Below the pieces are notes generated by a model. That model saw only the letters and a list, made by a program, of their open reading frames with translations. It was not told the origin of the DNA and searched no databases. Both the position numbers and the translations under genes were made by a program. From positions 1-25,949 of IMG/VR virus record IMGVR_UViG_3300037042_001372: DNA of 25,949 nt; one strand, written 5' to 3'. Source of the DNA: a virus. Shown one piece after another: positions 17,819 to 25,826 of the stretch (positions are counted from its first letter, which is position 1; each line of letters starts with the position of its first letter).

Positions 17819-18898
17819 TTACGGGTTGGTATCGAGGCAGCCGAAGCCGTCGATCTGCACTGGGATCAGGAGGGTGCGGGACTCCAGCTCCGCAAACAGC
17901 TGCTTGCCGTTCGGGGTGCACCACAGGTTCGGCGTGACGTCCAGGTCCATGGTGTCGCTCACCAGTCGACCAGGCATCAGCGCGGCGACACGGGGGTCGG
18001 GGCCGAGGGGCAGCGGGACACGCGCCGACACACGGTCAAAACGGGTGTTTGACGAGGTCATAATAACCTTGTCGTCAGCCACGTACTGGGTGAACGCGCC
18101 GCTCACCGGGTCCTTGTACCCTTCCGGGTATGTCCACATCATGTACTCGTACGCGCCGATCCAGATGCTCCCGATGAATGTCGCACCACCTTGAGCTTGG
18201 CGGGGGGACACCTCGCCGATATTGATCCGGCGTTTATCCAGTGCGTCTTGAACTTTTGCGTCATCCAAGAAATGGCGGAACGCCGTGGCCCCGAAAATCA
18301 GGGTGTCAGGGTTAACTTGGCCGTCCGCCCGGATCACCTTGCCGAGGTTTTCAAGGTCGAGCAACTTGTCGCTGGCGGTATTCGACCAGGCCGTGGATAC
18401 CGTCGGAAAGTGGGTTGCCTTTGGCTTGAAGTCCAGCTCGAACACCACGCCACCTGCATCGCTCATCAGCAGCTTGCCGGTCTGCATGATCTGCGCCGCT
18501 TGCATTTCCACGCCACGGGCGATCATGTCCATACCCAGCATGTAGTACCGCGTCAGCCGGCCGACAATCTTCTGGCCATACGGGATGTAAGCATCGGTAT
18601 AAGGGTCGATGCCAGCTGACCGCTCCAGCAGCTCTTCGACATCCGCAGGGAACGCCTCTCCGTACTTGGGCGGGGTGAACTCTTTAGTGGTGACGATGTC
18701 GGCGTCGTTCAGGTTCGGGCCTTTGCCCTGGCGCAGAATGACCGCAACATCTTCGCCGAAGCGTTGAATGTCGATCTCCACCTTCTTGCCGTTAAAAACA
18801 TTACCAGGCTTGACCGTGAAGAAAGACTGCAGGAATTTGGTCGGACGGCGCATCTGCTCGAAGCGCATCATCCAACCGGTTGCAAACGGATTCGCCAT
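17819..18898 (-). CDS. Major capsid protein, lambda gpE family
   Basis: A 359-aa HK97-fold capsid subunit. The start at ATG 18898 is preceded by TAACAGGGGGCC. Family features include the opening MANPFATGWMMRFEQMRRPT, FLQSFFTVKPGNVFNGKKVE, IDIQRFGEDVAVILRQGKGP and FTPPKYGEAFPADVEELLER (N-arm and E-loop), YYMLGMDMIARGVEMQAAQI (long spine helix) and the DRVSARVPLPLGPDPRVAAL stretch near the end. It directly follows decoration protein D, as D-E in lambda. Expected to form the procapsid shell with the nested scaffold and be stabilised by D. Confidence 0.95.
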   Translation of the reverse strand: MANPFATGWMMRFEQMRRPTKFLQSFFTVKPGNVFNGKKVEIDIQRFGEDVAVILRQGKGPNLNDADIVTTKEFTPPKYGEAFPADVEELLERSAGIDPYTDAYIPYGQKIVGRLTRYYMLGMDMIARGVEMQAAQIMQTGKLLMSDAGGVVFELDFKPKATHFPTVSTAWSNTASDKLLDLENLGKVIRADGQVNPDTLIFGATAFRHFLDDAKVQDALDKRRINIGEVSPRQAQGGATFIGSIWIGAYEYMMWTYPEGYKDPVSGAFTQYVADDKVIMTSSNTRFDRVSARVPLPLGPDPRVAALMPGRLVSDTMDLDVTPNLWCTPNGKQLFAELESRTLLIPVQIDGFGCLDTNP

Positions 18899-18910
18899 GA
18901 TGGCCCCCTG

Positions 18911-19300
18911 TTACTGGTTGTCTTGGATCGACAGCTGGCGGACCGGCTGGGCGATAATGGTAAAGTCGCGGAGTGAGTCCACGGCGACATCGGTCAGGGC
19001 GGTACCGGCGCTATCGGTCAATTTGCCAAGTCGAACATGTCCGCTAATCAGTGGGCGGATCGGCTTGTCGCCAGATGCGGTAAACACCAGCTCTTCCGCC
19101 AGCACCGCTTTCGGGATTTCGGCGCCGCCGGACCCAGCTGGGTTAAAGCGAACGTATTTTCCTGACACTTCGACTTTTGCCAGCACCGCGCCGACAGGCC
19201 AGGTGGCCGCGCCGGTAGCCGTTGCCACAGCGTCCGCGTACAGGTCATCTGCGATGACCAGGCCGTTCATGGTGCGATTGGTAATGTTGATGTTACTCAT
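18911..19300 (-). CDS. Head decoration protein, lambda gpD family
   Basis: The 129-aa protein (MSNINITNRTMNGLVIADDL) carries the family's beta-tulip core: ATWPVGAVLAKVEVSGKYVR, FNPAGSGGAEIPKAVLAEEL, then GDKPIRPLISGHVRLGKLTD and SLRDFTIIAQPVRQLSIQDN. D trimers bind the three-fold sites of the expanded capsid and lock it against the pressure of packed DNA. The start overlaps the protease/scaffold stop by ATGA and the stop lies 12 bases before the capsid start. The order protease/scaffold-D-E matches lambda C-Nu3-D-E. Confidence 0.93.
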   Translation of the reverse strand: MSNINITNRTMNGLVIADDLYADAVATATGAATWPVGAVLAKVEVSGKYVRFNPAGSGGAEIPKAVLAEELVFTASGDKPIRPLISGHVRLGKLTDSAGTALTDVAVDSLRDFTIIAQPVRQLSIQDNQ

Positions 19301-19644
19301 TGCGCGGCCCCTTCAAAAATGGCTTTAGCAACGGCAGCCTTGCGGGCTTCTTCACCCTCGGCTTTCGGCTTGTTGCCGTCGAGCAGCTGCTCGTCTTGTG
19401 CGCGGGCGCCCAGGCTTGCACGGTTCATACCTGCGGTCAGGTACTCGGCCTGCAGCTCGCCGTCATCCTTGCCCTTGCCGTCCAGGCAGGCTTTGATAGC
19501 CAGTGCCTCGGCGCCGGATTTGGTCCCCATGGTGAGGTGGTACTTGACGCGATCGAGTTCCTGCGCCGCGCCTTCTGCTTTGCCTGACGCAAAAACCGAA
19601 GCGTACAGCCCCGGGTGGTCGGCTTTCAGTTTCTCAAGATCCAT
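19297..19644 (-). CDS. Nested scaffold protein (lambda Nu3-like), internal start
   Basis: Inside the protease gene and in the same frame, ATG 19644 (residue 263) is preceded by AGGAG with an ideal spacing of 8 bases (acaggagtcaagacgatgg), giving a 115-aa product equal to the protease C-terminus. In lambda, Nu3 is made from within gene C in the same way and forms the core around which gpE assembles. The preceding segment (ATPKATSTPSKTGVKT) is a flexible linker, so the start falls at a domain border. The internal start is seen; its use is inferred. Confidence 0.75.
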   Translation of the reverse strand: MDLEKLKADHPGLYASVFASGKAEGAAQELDRVKYHLTMGTKSGAEALAIKACLDGKGKDDGELQAEYLTAGMNRASLGARAQDEQLLDGNKPKAEGEEARKAAVAKAIFEGAAQ

Positions 19645-20430
19645 CGTCTTGACTCCTGTTTTACTGGGGGTTGAAGTTGCCTTCGGGGTGGCGCTGCCGA
19701 TCGCGTCGATCATGCCGGCGTCGAGCGCCTGCTGCGCGAGCATCATGCCGCCCCGACCGAAATCATTATTAACCTTTTCAACCGTGGTGTCACGCCCGAC
19801 CGCAACCGCCGTAGAGAACAAGTCCTCTATCTGGTCAAGCATAACGCGGATGGCGGCTTTACCCTCTTCGGTTTCCGGGTCCGGCCGCTTATTTGGCGCG
19901 TTGCTACTGGTGACGTCCACATACGCCGACTCGCTCGGCTTACGGGCGGAAACCACGGCCCCAACCGACCCTAGCAGCGCGGCACGGTTATCCGCCACAA
20001 TGCTGTTCGACTGGCTGGCGAGCCAATACGCGGCAGAGGTGGCCATGACCACGCGGGCGCTATTGGGCTTTTTCATTGCGGCGATTTGGTCCCCAACTGC
20101 CGCTACGGGCAGTGCCTCACCACCCGGTGACCGGTAAACGAACTCGACTGACTTCACGTCCGAGTCGGCTTCTGCCGCCAGGATTGCCGCCGATATGTCG
20201 CCGTATGTAGTGTTGCCGCCGCCGAATATCATCGCCATCCAGTCGGGGGCCTCGGTCAGTACGCCAGAAACGTTTATTCTGGCCACGTCGCCAGCACGCT
20301 CCATAACTTTGCTGGCGTCACCTGACTGTGACCCCGCTGCGGCCATAAACCGTTCGAGCTGATCGGCTGTCGGGGCGGGAGCTGAGTCCATCGCCGCCAT
20401 TACGCTCGGCTCAAGTAACCAAATTTTCAT
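19297..20430 (-). CDS. S49-type head maturation protease with C-terminal scaffold (lambda gpC-like)
   Basis: A 377-aa protein from ATG 20430 (AGGGG upstream). Residues about 45-240 form the S49/ClpP-like protease: DVARINVSGVLTE, FVYRSPGGEALPVA (SPGG at 101-104, oxyanion loop), then MATSAAYWLASQ with candidate nucleophile S132, and NAPNKRPDPE with candidate general base K181. Such proteases cut the scaffold and portal during maturation. The C-terminal about 115 residues are charged and helical (DLEKLKADHPGLYASVFASG ... EEARKAAVAKAIFEGAAQ), like the Nu3 scaffold fused to lambda gpC. An internal ribosome site before M263 should make the free scaffold. It overlaps D by ATGA. Confidence 0.9.
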   Translation of the reverse strand: MKIWLLEPSVMAAMDSAPAPTADQLERFMAAAGSQSGDASKVMERAGDVARINVSGVLTEAPDWMAMIFGGGNTTYGDISAAILAAEADSDVKSVEFVYRSPGGEALPVAAVGDQIAAMKKPNSARVVMATSAAYWLASQSNSIVADNRAALLGSVGAVVSARKPSESAYVDVTSSNAPNKRPDPETEEGKAAIRVMLDQIEDLFSTAVAVGRDTTVEKVNNDFGRGGMMLAQQALDAGMIDAIGSATPKATSTPSKTGVKTMDLEKLKADHPGLYASVFASGKAEGAAQELDRVKYHLTMGTKSGAEALAIKACLDGKGKDDGELQAEYLTAGMNRASLGARAQDEQLLDGNKPKAEGEEARKAAVAKAIFEGAAQ

Positions 20431-20440
20431 AAAAGCCCCT

Positions 20441-20962
20441 TTATACCGGTGTTATTGCCGTTTCTTTTGTCACCTGCTCGGCGATCAGCAGAATTGCGGT
20501 CACTGTGTACGTGCCGCCGTTCGAACGGATCGTAATCGGCGCGCCATTGGTCACAATGTTACCGTTCTTGTCGATAGACAGGAATGTCGCCAGTGTAATG
20601 ACGTCTGGCGTCACCGCGGCATCACGGCTCGCCACGAGGCGGTTCCCGTTTGTACCCACGAAATCAAGCTGCATAGAGCGGCTAGAACTCCCACTGGTCC
20701 ATGCCCCTACCAGGTTGATCTTGAACGCGAGGGACGAGTTGTCGTTGTAGGCGTTCAGCTTGTTGCTGACGGTGTTAAAAAACGGGGCCAGTGCGCCAGA
20801 CGTCGGCGCCGGGAGTCCTTTAAGGAAGGTTATGAGGTCGACATTAGTGTCCGTGGCCAGCGTCCTCCCGGTTAGTCCAGACCAATATACCTCGCTCTTT
20901 TTGCGGGTCGGCAGCACTACGGGGGGCGCTGCCTGTGATTCGCTTTCTGGTTCCCAGCTCAT
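20441..20962 (-). CDS. Probable virion protein of unknown role, 173 aa
   Basis: Start uncertain between ATG 20962 (AAGG about 10 bases upstream) and GTG 20968, which overlaps the previous stop as GTGA. The product has a short disordered N-terminus (MSWEPESESQAAPPVVLPTR) and then beta-rich sequence: VDLITFLKGLPAPTSGALAP, FKINLVGAWTSGSSSRSMQL, NRLVASRDAAVTPDVITLAT, DKNGNIVTNGAPITIRSNGG and YTVTAILLIAEQVTKETAI. This looks like a surface-exposed or fibre-like beta domain. It lies between portal and protease, where lambda has nothing similar. I do not recognise the family; a minor head decoration is a reasonable guess. Confidence 0.7.
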   Translation of the reverse strand: MSWEPESESQAAPPVVLPTRKKSEVYWSGLTGRTLATDTNVDLITFLKGLPAPTSGALAPFFNTVSNKLNAYNDNSSLAFKINLVGAWTSGSSSRSMQLDFVGTNGNRLVASRDAAVTPDVITLATFLSIDKNGNIVTNGAPITIRSNGGTYTVTAILLIAEQVTKETAITPV

Positions 20963-20964
20963 AG

Positions 20965-21249
20965 TCACGCCACCTTCGCCACGTTAACTTGTACGACCTG
21001 TGTGGATGTCACCCACGCCCCCGTGTCACCCGCCTGATTCGTCCACACCTCTCCCGGACCGCACTGCCGGTACCCGGACGCCCCTGTCGGCGCGCTTGCG
21101 CCTGAGAACAGTTTTAGCGGAACAGACCCAAGGTTCTGCACACTGATCTGGTCACCGGCTGTAATGCCTGCAGCCAGAACTGCCGGGGCCGCGTACAGGT
21201 TTACCGGGGTGTTTGCCGGTATGGTGATGTTGTTTATTGTATTAGCCAT
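20965..21249 (-). CDS. Small beta-rich head-associated protein, 94 aa
   Basis: ATG 21249 lies inside the end of the portal gene (8-base overlap). The product (MANTINNITIPANTPVNLYA, AGITAGDQISVQNLGSVPLK, FSGASAPTGASGYRQCGPGE, VWTNQAGDTGAWVTSTQVVQ) is a beta-sandwich-like domain with no membrane segment. Similar small proteins 'I.I.A.TPV.LYAA..I..G..I.VQN.GS..L.L...A.P' occur near portal genes of several phages and are usually hypothetical; their pattern resembles virion capping or decoration proteins. It is coupled to the downstream 173-aa gene, so the two may act together. Confidence 0.7.
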   Translation of the reverse strand: MANTINNITIPANTPVNLYAAPAVLAAGITAGDQISVQNLGSVPLKLFSGASAPTGASGYRQCGPGEVWTNQAGDTGAWVTSTQVVQVNVAKVA

Positions 21250-22870
21250 CTATGTCACTCCCCGCGACAAGTTGTAGCCCTGACTGTGCTTTGACGGTGT
21301 CGACCGCCTCATCGCCAAACTCGGCGCGTAGCTCCAGCTCTGGCCGCATGCTCTCGGCGATCTTGGCGTTCTCACGCGCCACCTTACGGATGTTACTCTC
21401 GAAACGGCTTCCAGTCATCTGGCGCGCGGCGTTCGCGTTGGTGCTCCAGCCGTTGGCAATCATGCCCTCCTGGCCCTTCACTTCTTTCGGTAGGTCGACA
21501 GCCTCTTTGACGATTCCCCACCAGTTCGAGTGCGTCCAGGCGGAAAACTGCTCATACCCTTTCTGGTCGCGCCATGCGTCCAGCAGCCCGCGCGCCTGGA
21601 TCTGGCCAAGCAGCACCTTGGCGACCAGCCACGAGCGGTAAATCGGGCGGGTGAACTGGTCGGCAAAGTCAGCCCGCTTCATGTTCATTACGAGATTGAA
21701 CTCTTTCACCTCGCCACGGCTGGCCGAGTAACTCGACCCGAACACCATCCGCACGATTGACGGCGGGATTTCCAGCGCCCAACTGATCCCATTCAGCATA
21801 GCCTCTTCAAATTCCCCAAACTTTTCGTCAGTGGCATCAGCCCCAAACCCTTTCGGCTCCACGCCTTGCGGCAGCTGTTCATAGACGATGCCAGGGTTCT
21901 GGCTGGTGATATCGAATTTGTAATCAGACCCGTCAGCCATCTGGCCGCTGCCGGCAACCCTGCGCTGAGCACCCGCAGTGATCGGCTTGGTGCTGATCCC
22001 TTTTGCGTCTGGGTGCTGGTAGAAGAATACGGAGAATAGTGACCCAACGGACGCTTTGCGCTGCGCACTGTCCCGGTAACGATCCACCTCGCTTACCCCC
22101 TGCATGACGAGAGAGATCAGCGGCTCGCCGCGCACCTCGCAATGCCGGCGGTCCGTAGCATAGAGCAACCATGCCAGGCGGCGACCGTTTTTCCCACGGG
22201 CCGGGATCCGCTTATGGGTGAGGTCTGACTGTGCGACGTAATAGGCAACGTGCTCGCCGCTTGGGGTAACCTCTACGCCGTGCTCAATGCGGTTTCCTGT
22301 GGCCAGTGACTCCATGGCGCCGAGCGGAGTGGTTACCGTTGCCCCGTCCACCAGCTCAATGCTGGGTAGTTGGGTCGCTGAGTTGTGGTGCTCAATCACC
22401 AAAACGTCACCACTGACCAGTGCCTCGCGGTAGGCAGACGCCTGCAGCTGGCCGAACGTCATCCGGCGCGTGTAGTCGCAGGCGTCTGGCAGCGTTACCC
22501 ACGCCTCCCACTTGTTCTCAACCTCAATACCCCAATCCTCTGCCTGTTGCTCCGTCAGCTGAGGTAGCAGCGCCTCCAGCGGGTCGGCCTCCAGCGTCAG
22601 CCCCGTATTGATGATGTTGGTCACCATACGACGGACGATACCGCGGCCATACTGGTTGGTTTTGAAGAACGACGCAGAGCGGGCGCGCAAAGCCCAGTAG
22701 TCAGTCCAGGCAACGGGCACCGGGCCGAGCCCCCCGTCGAATTTCTCGCCGTCGTGTACCTGCATACGCCAGTCAGCGAACCGCTCACCGAACGGTGCGG
22801 CCGCCTGCATCACCAACGCGGACCGCTCAGCCCGCTCGGCAATGATCTGTTTGGCAACGAGGTCTCTCAT
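21242..22870 (-). CDS. Portal protein, lambda gpB family
   Basis: The start is ATG 22870 (MRDLVAKQIIAERAERSALV), overlapping the gpW-position gene by ATGA; the ORF extension above it lies inside that gene. The 542-aa protein matches the lambda portal family: ALRARSASFFKTNQYGRGIV followed by RRMVTNIINTGLTLEADPLE, then FGQLQASAYREALVSGDVLV, RDSAQRKASVGSLFSVFF (wing/stem) and the C-terminal AMLNGISWALEIPPSIVRMV with SYSASRGEVKEFNLVMNMKR. It forms the 12-subunit ring through which terminase pumps DNA and to which the neck proteins bind. The lambda gpC-type protease downstream would be expected to trim it. Confidence 0.94.
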   Translation of the reverse strand: MRDLVAKQIIAERAERSALVMQAAAPFGERFADWRMQVHDGEKFDGGLGPVPVAWTDYWALRARSASFFKTNQYGRGIVRRMVTNIINTGLTLEADPLEALLPQLTEQQAEDWGIEVENKWEAWVTLPDACDYTRRMTFGQLQASAYREALVSGDVLVIEHHNSATQLPSIELVDGATVTTPLGAMESLATGNRIEHGVEVTPSGEHVAYYVAQSDLTHKRIPARGKNGRRLAWLLYATDRRHCEVRGEPLISLVMQGVSEVDRYRDSAQRKASVGSLFSVFFYQHPDAKGISTKPITAGAQRRVAGSGQMADGSDYKFDITSQNPGIVYEQLPQGVEPKGFGADATDEKFGEFEEAMLNGISWALEIPPSIVRMVFGSSYSASRGEVKEFNLVMNMKRADFADQFTRPIYRSWLVAKVLLGQIQARGLLDAWRDQKGYEQFSAWTHSNWWGIVKEAVDLPKEVKGQEGMIANGWSTNANAARQMTGSRFESNIRKVARENAKIAESMRPELELRAEFGDEAVDTVKAQSGLQLVAGSDIDG

Positions 22871-23133
22871 GGCAGCGCCCCCGGGATCACTTGTATCGCC
22901 CCGCCGTTGGTCAGACGGGCGCACAGCGCGTCGTACTGGTTGAACAGATCGGCGCGCATCTCCGTCATTCTTGCCACATCCTGGCGTGTAACTCTCTGCT
23001 TGCTCTGCCCTGTGTCAAGATGATACTCAAGGATGCCGGTAGTTGAGAGTTGCAATATTGCATCATCCAAGGCGTTGATTATTGCCTTGGTTTTATCAAG
23101 CCTTGCTTGCTCCCATTCACGATCTAAACACAT
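22867..23133 (-). CDS. gpW-position head-tail joining-like protein, 88 aa
   Basis: I take ATG 23133 (MCLDREWEQARLDKTKAII), with GGGG about 8 bases upstream; the GTG at 23142 is another in-frame option. The product is mostly helical (NALDDAILQLSTTG, then DVARMTEMRADLFNQYDALC) with one beta-hairpin (ILEYHLDTGQSKQRVT). It sits between terminase large subunit and portal, where lambda has gpW, which fills the portal after packaging and lets gpFII and the tail attach. Size and hairpin-in-helices layout suit gpW, but sequence identity is too low for certainty. Ends by ATGA overlap with portal. Confidence 0.72.
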   Translation of the reverse strand: MCLDREWEQARLDKTKAIINALDDAILQLSTTGILEYHLDTGQSKQRVTRQDVARMTEMRADLFNQYDALCARLTNGGAIQVIPGALP

Positions 23134-23163
23134 GCTGCGCACCCCATATTAATTTCAGCCATT

Positions 23164-25167
23164 CTAGCCCTCCGCGTCTTGATCTGTCCAATAGCGCCCG
23201 TCTTTTGCAATCTCCCAGAACTCAGACCAGATCAGAGCATCAATGCCAGCCTCATTCACGCACACGTCATGAGCGATCAGCTCTAGTGCTGCTGTGCAAT
23301 AAACCGTCGTATCCCATAGTTCATTCTTGACACCGCCTGGGCGGTGCCAATACGTACCAAGCATTTTACCTGACTGCGGATCTCTCTTTTCCCTTACATA
23401 CTCCACAGTGAGCTCATTCATGTGGCTATCTGGTAAGTTTGCAGGCAGGGATAGGCAGTTCCTTGGTAGAGAATCAATGCCGTTCCATTGCCTTTTCATT
23501 GCCGCCGACCATCGATCCTTGTATAGATCAACGGTAACAGCAACATACCTGATCCCGGTTGATGACTCTTCAACGCTAAACTCGCGCATCCTGCCGCCCC
23601 TGATCGGCTTATCCCTACCCCTCAATGGCATTACGCCAGTTTCCCACTGTGAACAATACTGATAGACAGTGTCTGTCATGAACGACGCGTCAATGAGCGT
23701 CAGAGAAATTGGCATGCGGCGCCCGTCGTTTATCTGGTACACCTTGTTATCAATGATATCAGCCAACTCATTCCACACGGGTGCATCAGGCAACTCCGTT
23801 TCACCCTGCATGTGCCAGTAGTCAACCAGGTAACCGGCATAACCGGCGTTATCAGCAGATGGGGCCCACCCATAGATTGTGACAGCTAGCCATGATGCCT
23901 GAACGTCGACAGACATAGTGAGCAGCATAATCGGGCCACCAGCATGAACCTCTGCGTGCCGGCTTGGAATTTGGCCTAGCGCGTATTCGTGGCGCTTGTG
24001 CGGGCTTATCTGGTATGGCTTAAGCCTATCCGCCTTGATCTCATACGCTTCACCCAGGTCGTTGTTATAGAAAACCTGCAGCTTTTCACCATCCTTGACG
24101 ATGTTTGATGAGTCATCCCAAGCATCAGACCAGCTGCGCGCAATTGCCTCCCACGTGCGAGCGAATGGAGGAGCATAAAGTGCCGGAAGGTGATATGAGC
24201 GAAACCCTGGCCTGGATGGCTTGGCGGTTGGCCTCCACTCCCCAGCTGGCATAATCACGGCCTTATCCTCGTTGATCATCTCCTTGCTGCAAAATTGGCA
24301 AACATAACGAACCGAGCCGCCAACGATTACGCCATCGTCAGTCTCCCATCGCAACCCAAAGAAAACGCCATCGTCAGTACGCCCCCTGAACTTGAGCACC
24401 TGCATCTCGCCGCAGTGCCTGCAAGGAACGAAATAATGGCGCTTGTCACCAAGATCATACCGCCTTGAGATTGCGCACGTCTCTTTGGTTGTTGGCGTGG
24501 AAAGATCAAGGATCCGACGAGTTAACTCATATGAGTTTGTCCGAGTCTCCGTCAAAACCATGGGATCGCCGTCACGGCCAACCACTAATGGCCAACCAGA
24601 AACCTCATCCCTAAGAAGCCACGGCGCTGAGTACGAACGCTGCTTTGATGCGTTGACAGCGCCGAGCGGTAGCATATAGCCGCCACCAGCCCACTCCAGC
24701 TTCTTATCTGTCGCTCCCCGCTTATTCGCCCTCAGGCTGTCATTTGCCTGGATCAGGTGACCTATTCCAGACGCCTGGATCATTGGCATTACAGCAGTGT
24801 CCATCCGTGTTTGTGCCAACTCAGCGTCGGCGGTGTAAAACAGGCACGGAGAGGATCTGATGTAGTCGATAAGGTAGCCAACCAGGTTTTCAAGGACGGC
24901 CACTGTCGCGCCAACCTGGGCGCCTTTTTTTATCGCAACAAAATGGATGTCGCTGTCCTGACTAAAGCAATCAACAACCTCTCGCCAATATGGCGTATCG
25001 GCAAAAGAGAACGGGCCTGGCTTTGGGCTGGTTGATCTTGGTAGGTATCGAACAGTCTCGGCCCACTGCGATGGGAGTAGGGTCTGCCACTCATCAGTAG
25101 TTCCGTCTATCAGTGATGCAACAAGCTCGGCACCACCCCGATAATGGGCCATTGGATCATATGTCAC
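23164..25167 (-). CDS. terL: Terminase large subunit, lambda gpA family
   Basis: GTG start at 25167, with GAGG 7 bases upstream, overlapping the small subunit stop. The 667-aa product has the lambda-type deviant Walker A: IKKGAQVGAT at residues 79-88, with lysines at 80-81 and none in the usual GKT place, as in lambda K-S-A-R-V-G. LLRDEVSG (residues 184-191) is Walker B. A zinc-ribbon-like pair C249-x2-C252 and C290-x2-C293 follows. The C-terminal nuclease includes D421 in SVDVQ. This enzyme packages DNA into the procapsid and cuts it at cos. G+C looks lower than in the portal gene (sampled lines 50 and 53% versus 65%), hinting at a mosaic border near 23150. Confidence 0.95.
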   Translation of the reverse strand: MTYDPMAHYRGGAELVASLIDGTTDEWQTLLPSQWAETVRYLPRSTSPKPGPFSFADTPYWREVVDCFSQDSDIHFVAIKKGAQVGATVAVLENLVGYLIDYIRSSPCLFYTADAELAQTRMDTAVMPMIQASGIGHLIQANDSLRANKRGATDKKLEWAGGGYMLPLGAVNASKQRSYSAPWLLRDEVSGWPLVVGRDGDPMVLTETRTNSYELTRRILDLSTPTTKETCAISRRYDLGDKRHYFVPCRHCGEMQVLKFRGRTDDGVFFGLRWETDDGVIVGGSVRYVCQFCSKEMINEDKAVIMPAGEWRPTAKPSRPGFRSYHLPALYAPPFARTWEAIARSWSDAWDDSSNIVKDGEKLQVFYNNDLGEAYEIKADRLKPYQISPHKRHEYALGQIPSRHAEVHAGGPIMLLTMSVDVQASWLAVTIYGWAPSADNAGYAGYLVDYWHMQGETELPDAPVWNELADIIDNKVYQINDGRRMPISLTLIDASFMTDTVYQYCSQWETGVMPLRGRDKPIRGGRMREFSVEESSTGIRYVAVTVDLYKDRWSAAMKRQWNGIDSLPRNCLSLPANLPDSHMNELTVEYVREKRDPQSGKMLGTYWHRPGGVKNELWDTTVYCTAALELIAHDVCVNEAGIDALIWSEFWEIAKDGRYWTDQDAEG

Positions 25168-25822
25168 GAAGCGCCCTCACTATCTGTGCCTTGACTGACT
25201 TGATTGTCCTTTCGATCGGCTCTCTTGCTGCTGATTCTACAGCGGCCCTGTCTGCCCCTGCCATGGCCAGAGACATTGCGCTGTTTGCAATATTGGTTAC
25301 TGCGTCAGACAACAGAGCCTTGTGAAGGGAGTCGACCATTGCAATTAGCCGTTCTGCATGAACCCGGTGGATAAACTCTCCACGTTTTCTTGCCTGGTCT
25401 TCCTCTAGACCCTGGGTCTGTACCAGCTTGTGATAGGCCATCGTGTACTCCTTGAATTCGATGCCTTTCCCGTACCGCTTCACAACTTCTCGCAGGGTCA
25501 TTGACATGATGTCGGTTGCTGTTTTTTCGTCACTGTCGTCCACGTAGCCATAGTCAACAACCTCAAGCTCATCACGCTTTGGCTCTGTCGCTCTTGTAAC
25601 CTTTGATTTTGCTGCCGCCTCCTTGCGCACTGCCACCATGTCAGGCTCTGAATACCCCCATTGGGCGCAATATATCTTTGCCGCCTGGTGATCGAGATCA
25701 ACGCGGTCGCCAACCATGGCTGAATGAAGCTGCCCGCCCTCCTCGCAGTCCTTGTAAATTGAGGATTTCTTTCTCCCAGACATCCGCCGAGAGAGTTCCA
25801 ATTTTGATACCAGCCTTGTCAT
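25157..25822 (-). CDS. terS: Terminase small subunit, Nu1-like
   Basis: A 221-aa protein from ATG 25822, AGGG 5 bases upstream (acagggctaaa). The N-terminal part (MTRLVSKLELSRRMSGRKKS, SIYKDCEEGGQLHSAMVGDR, VDLDHQAAKIYCAQWGYSE) looks like the winged-helix DNA-binding domain of lambda gpNu1. A linker rich in E/D/K then leads to a helical region (LREVVKRYGKGIEFKEYTMA, RVHAERLIAMVDSLHKALLS) for oligomerisation and contact with the large subunit. It recognises phage DNA next to cos and recruits the large subunit. It is longer than lambda gpNu1 (181 aa). A cos-like noncoding stretch lies immediately upstream. Confidence 0.85.
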   Translation of the reverse strand: MTRLVSKLELSRRMSGRKKSSIYKDCEEGGQLHSAMVGDRVDLDHQAAKIYCAQWGYSEPDMVAVRKEAAAKSKVTRATEPKRDELEVVDYGYVDDSDEKTATDIMSMTLREVVKRYGKGIEFKEYTMAYHKLVQTQGLEEDQARKRGEFIHRVHAERLIAMVDSLHKALLSDAVTNIANSAMSLAMAGADRAAVESAAREPIERTIKSVKAQIVRALRDI

Positions 25823-25826
25823 TTTA

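Noticed and set aside
19319-20137. 272-aa plus-strand open frame
   Set aside because: Antisense to the protease gene; low-complexity A/S/P product.
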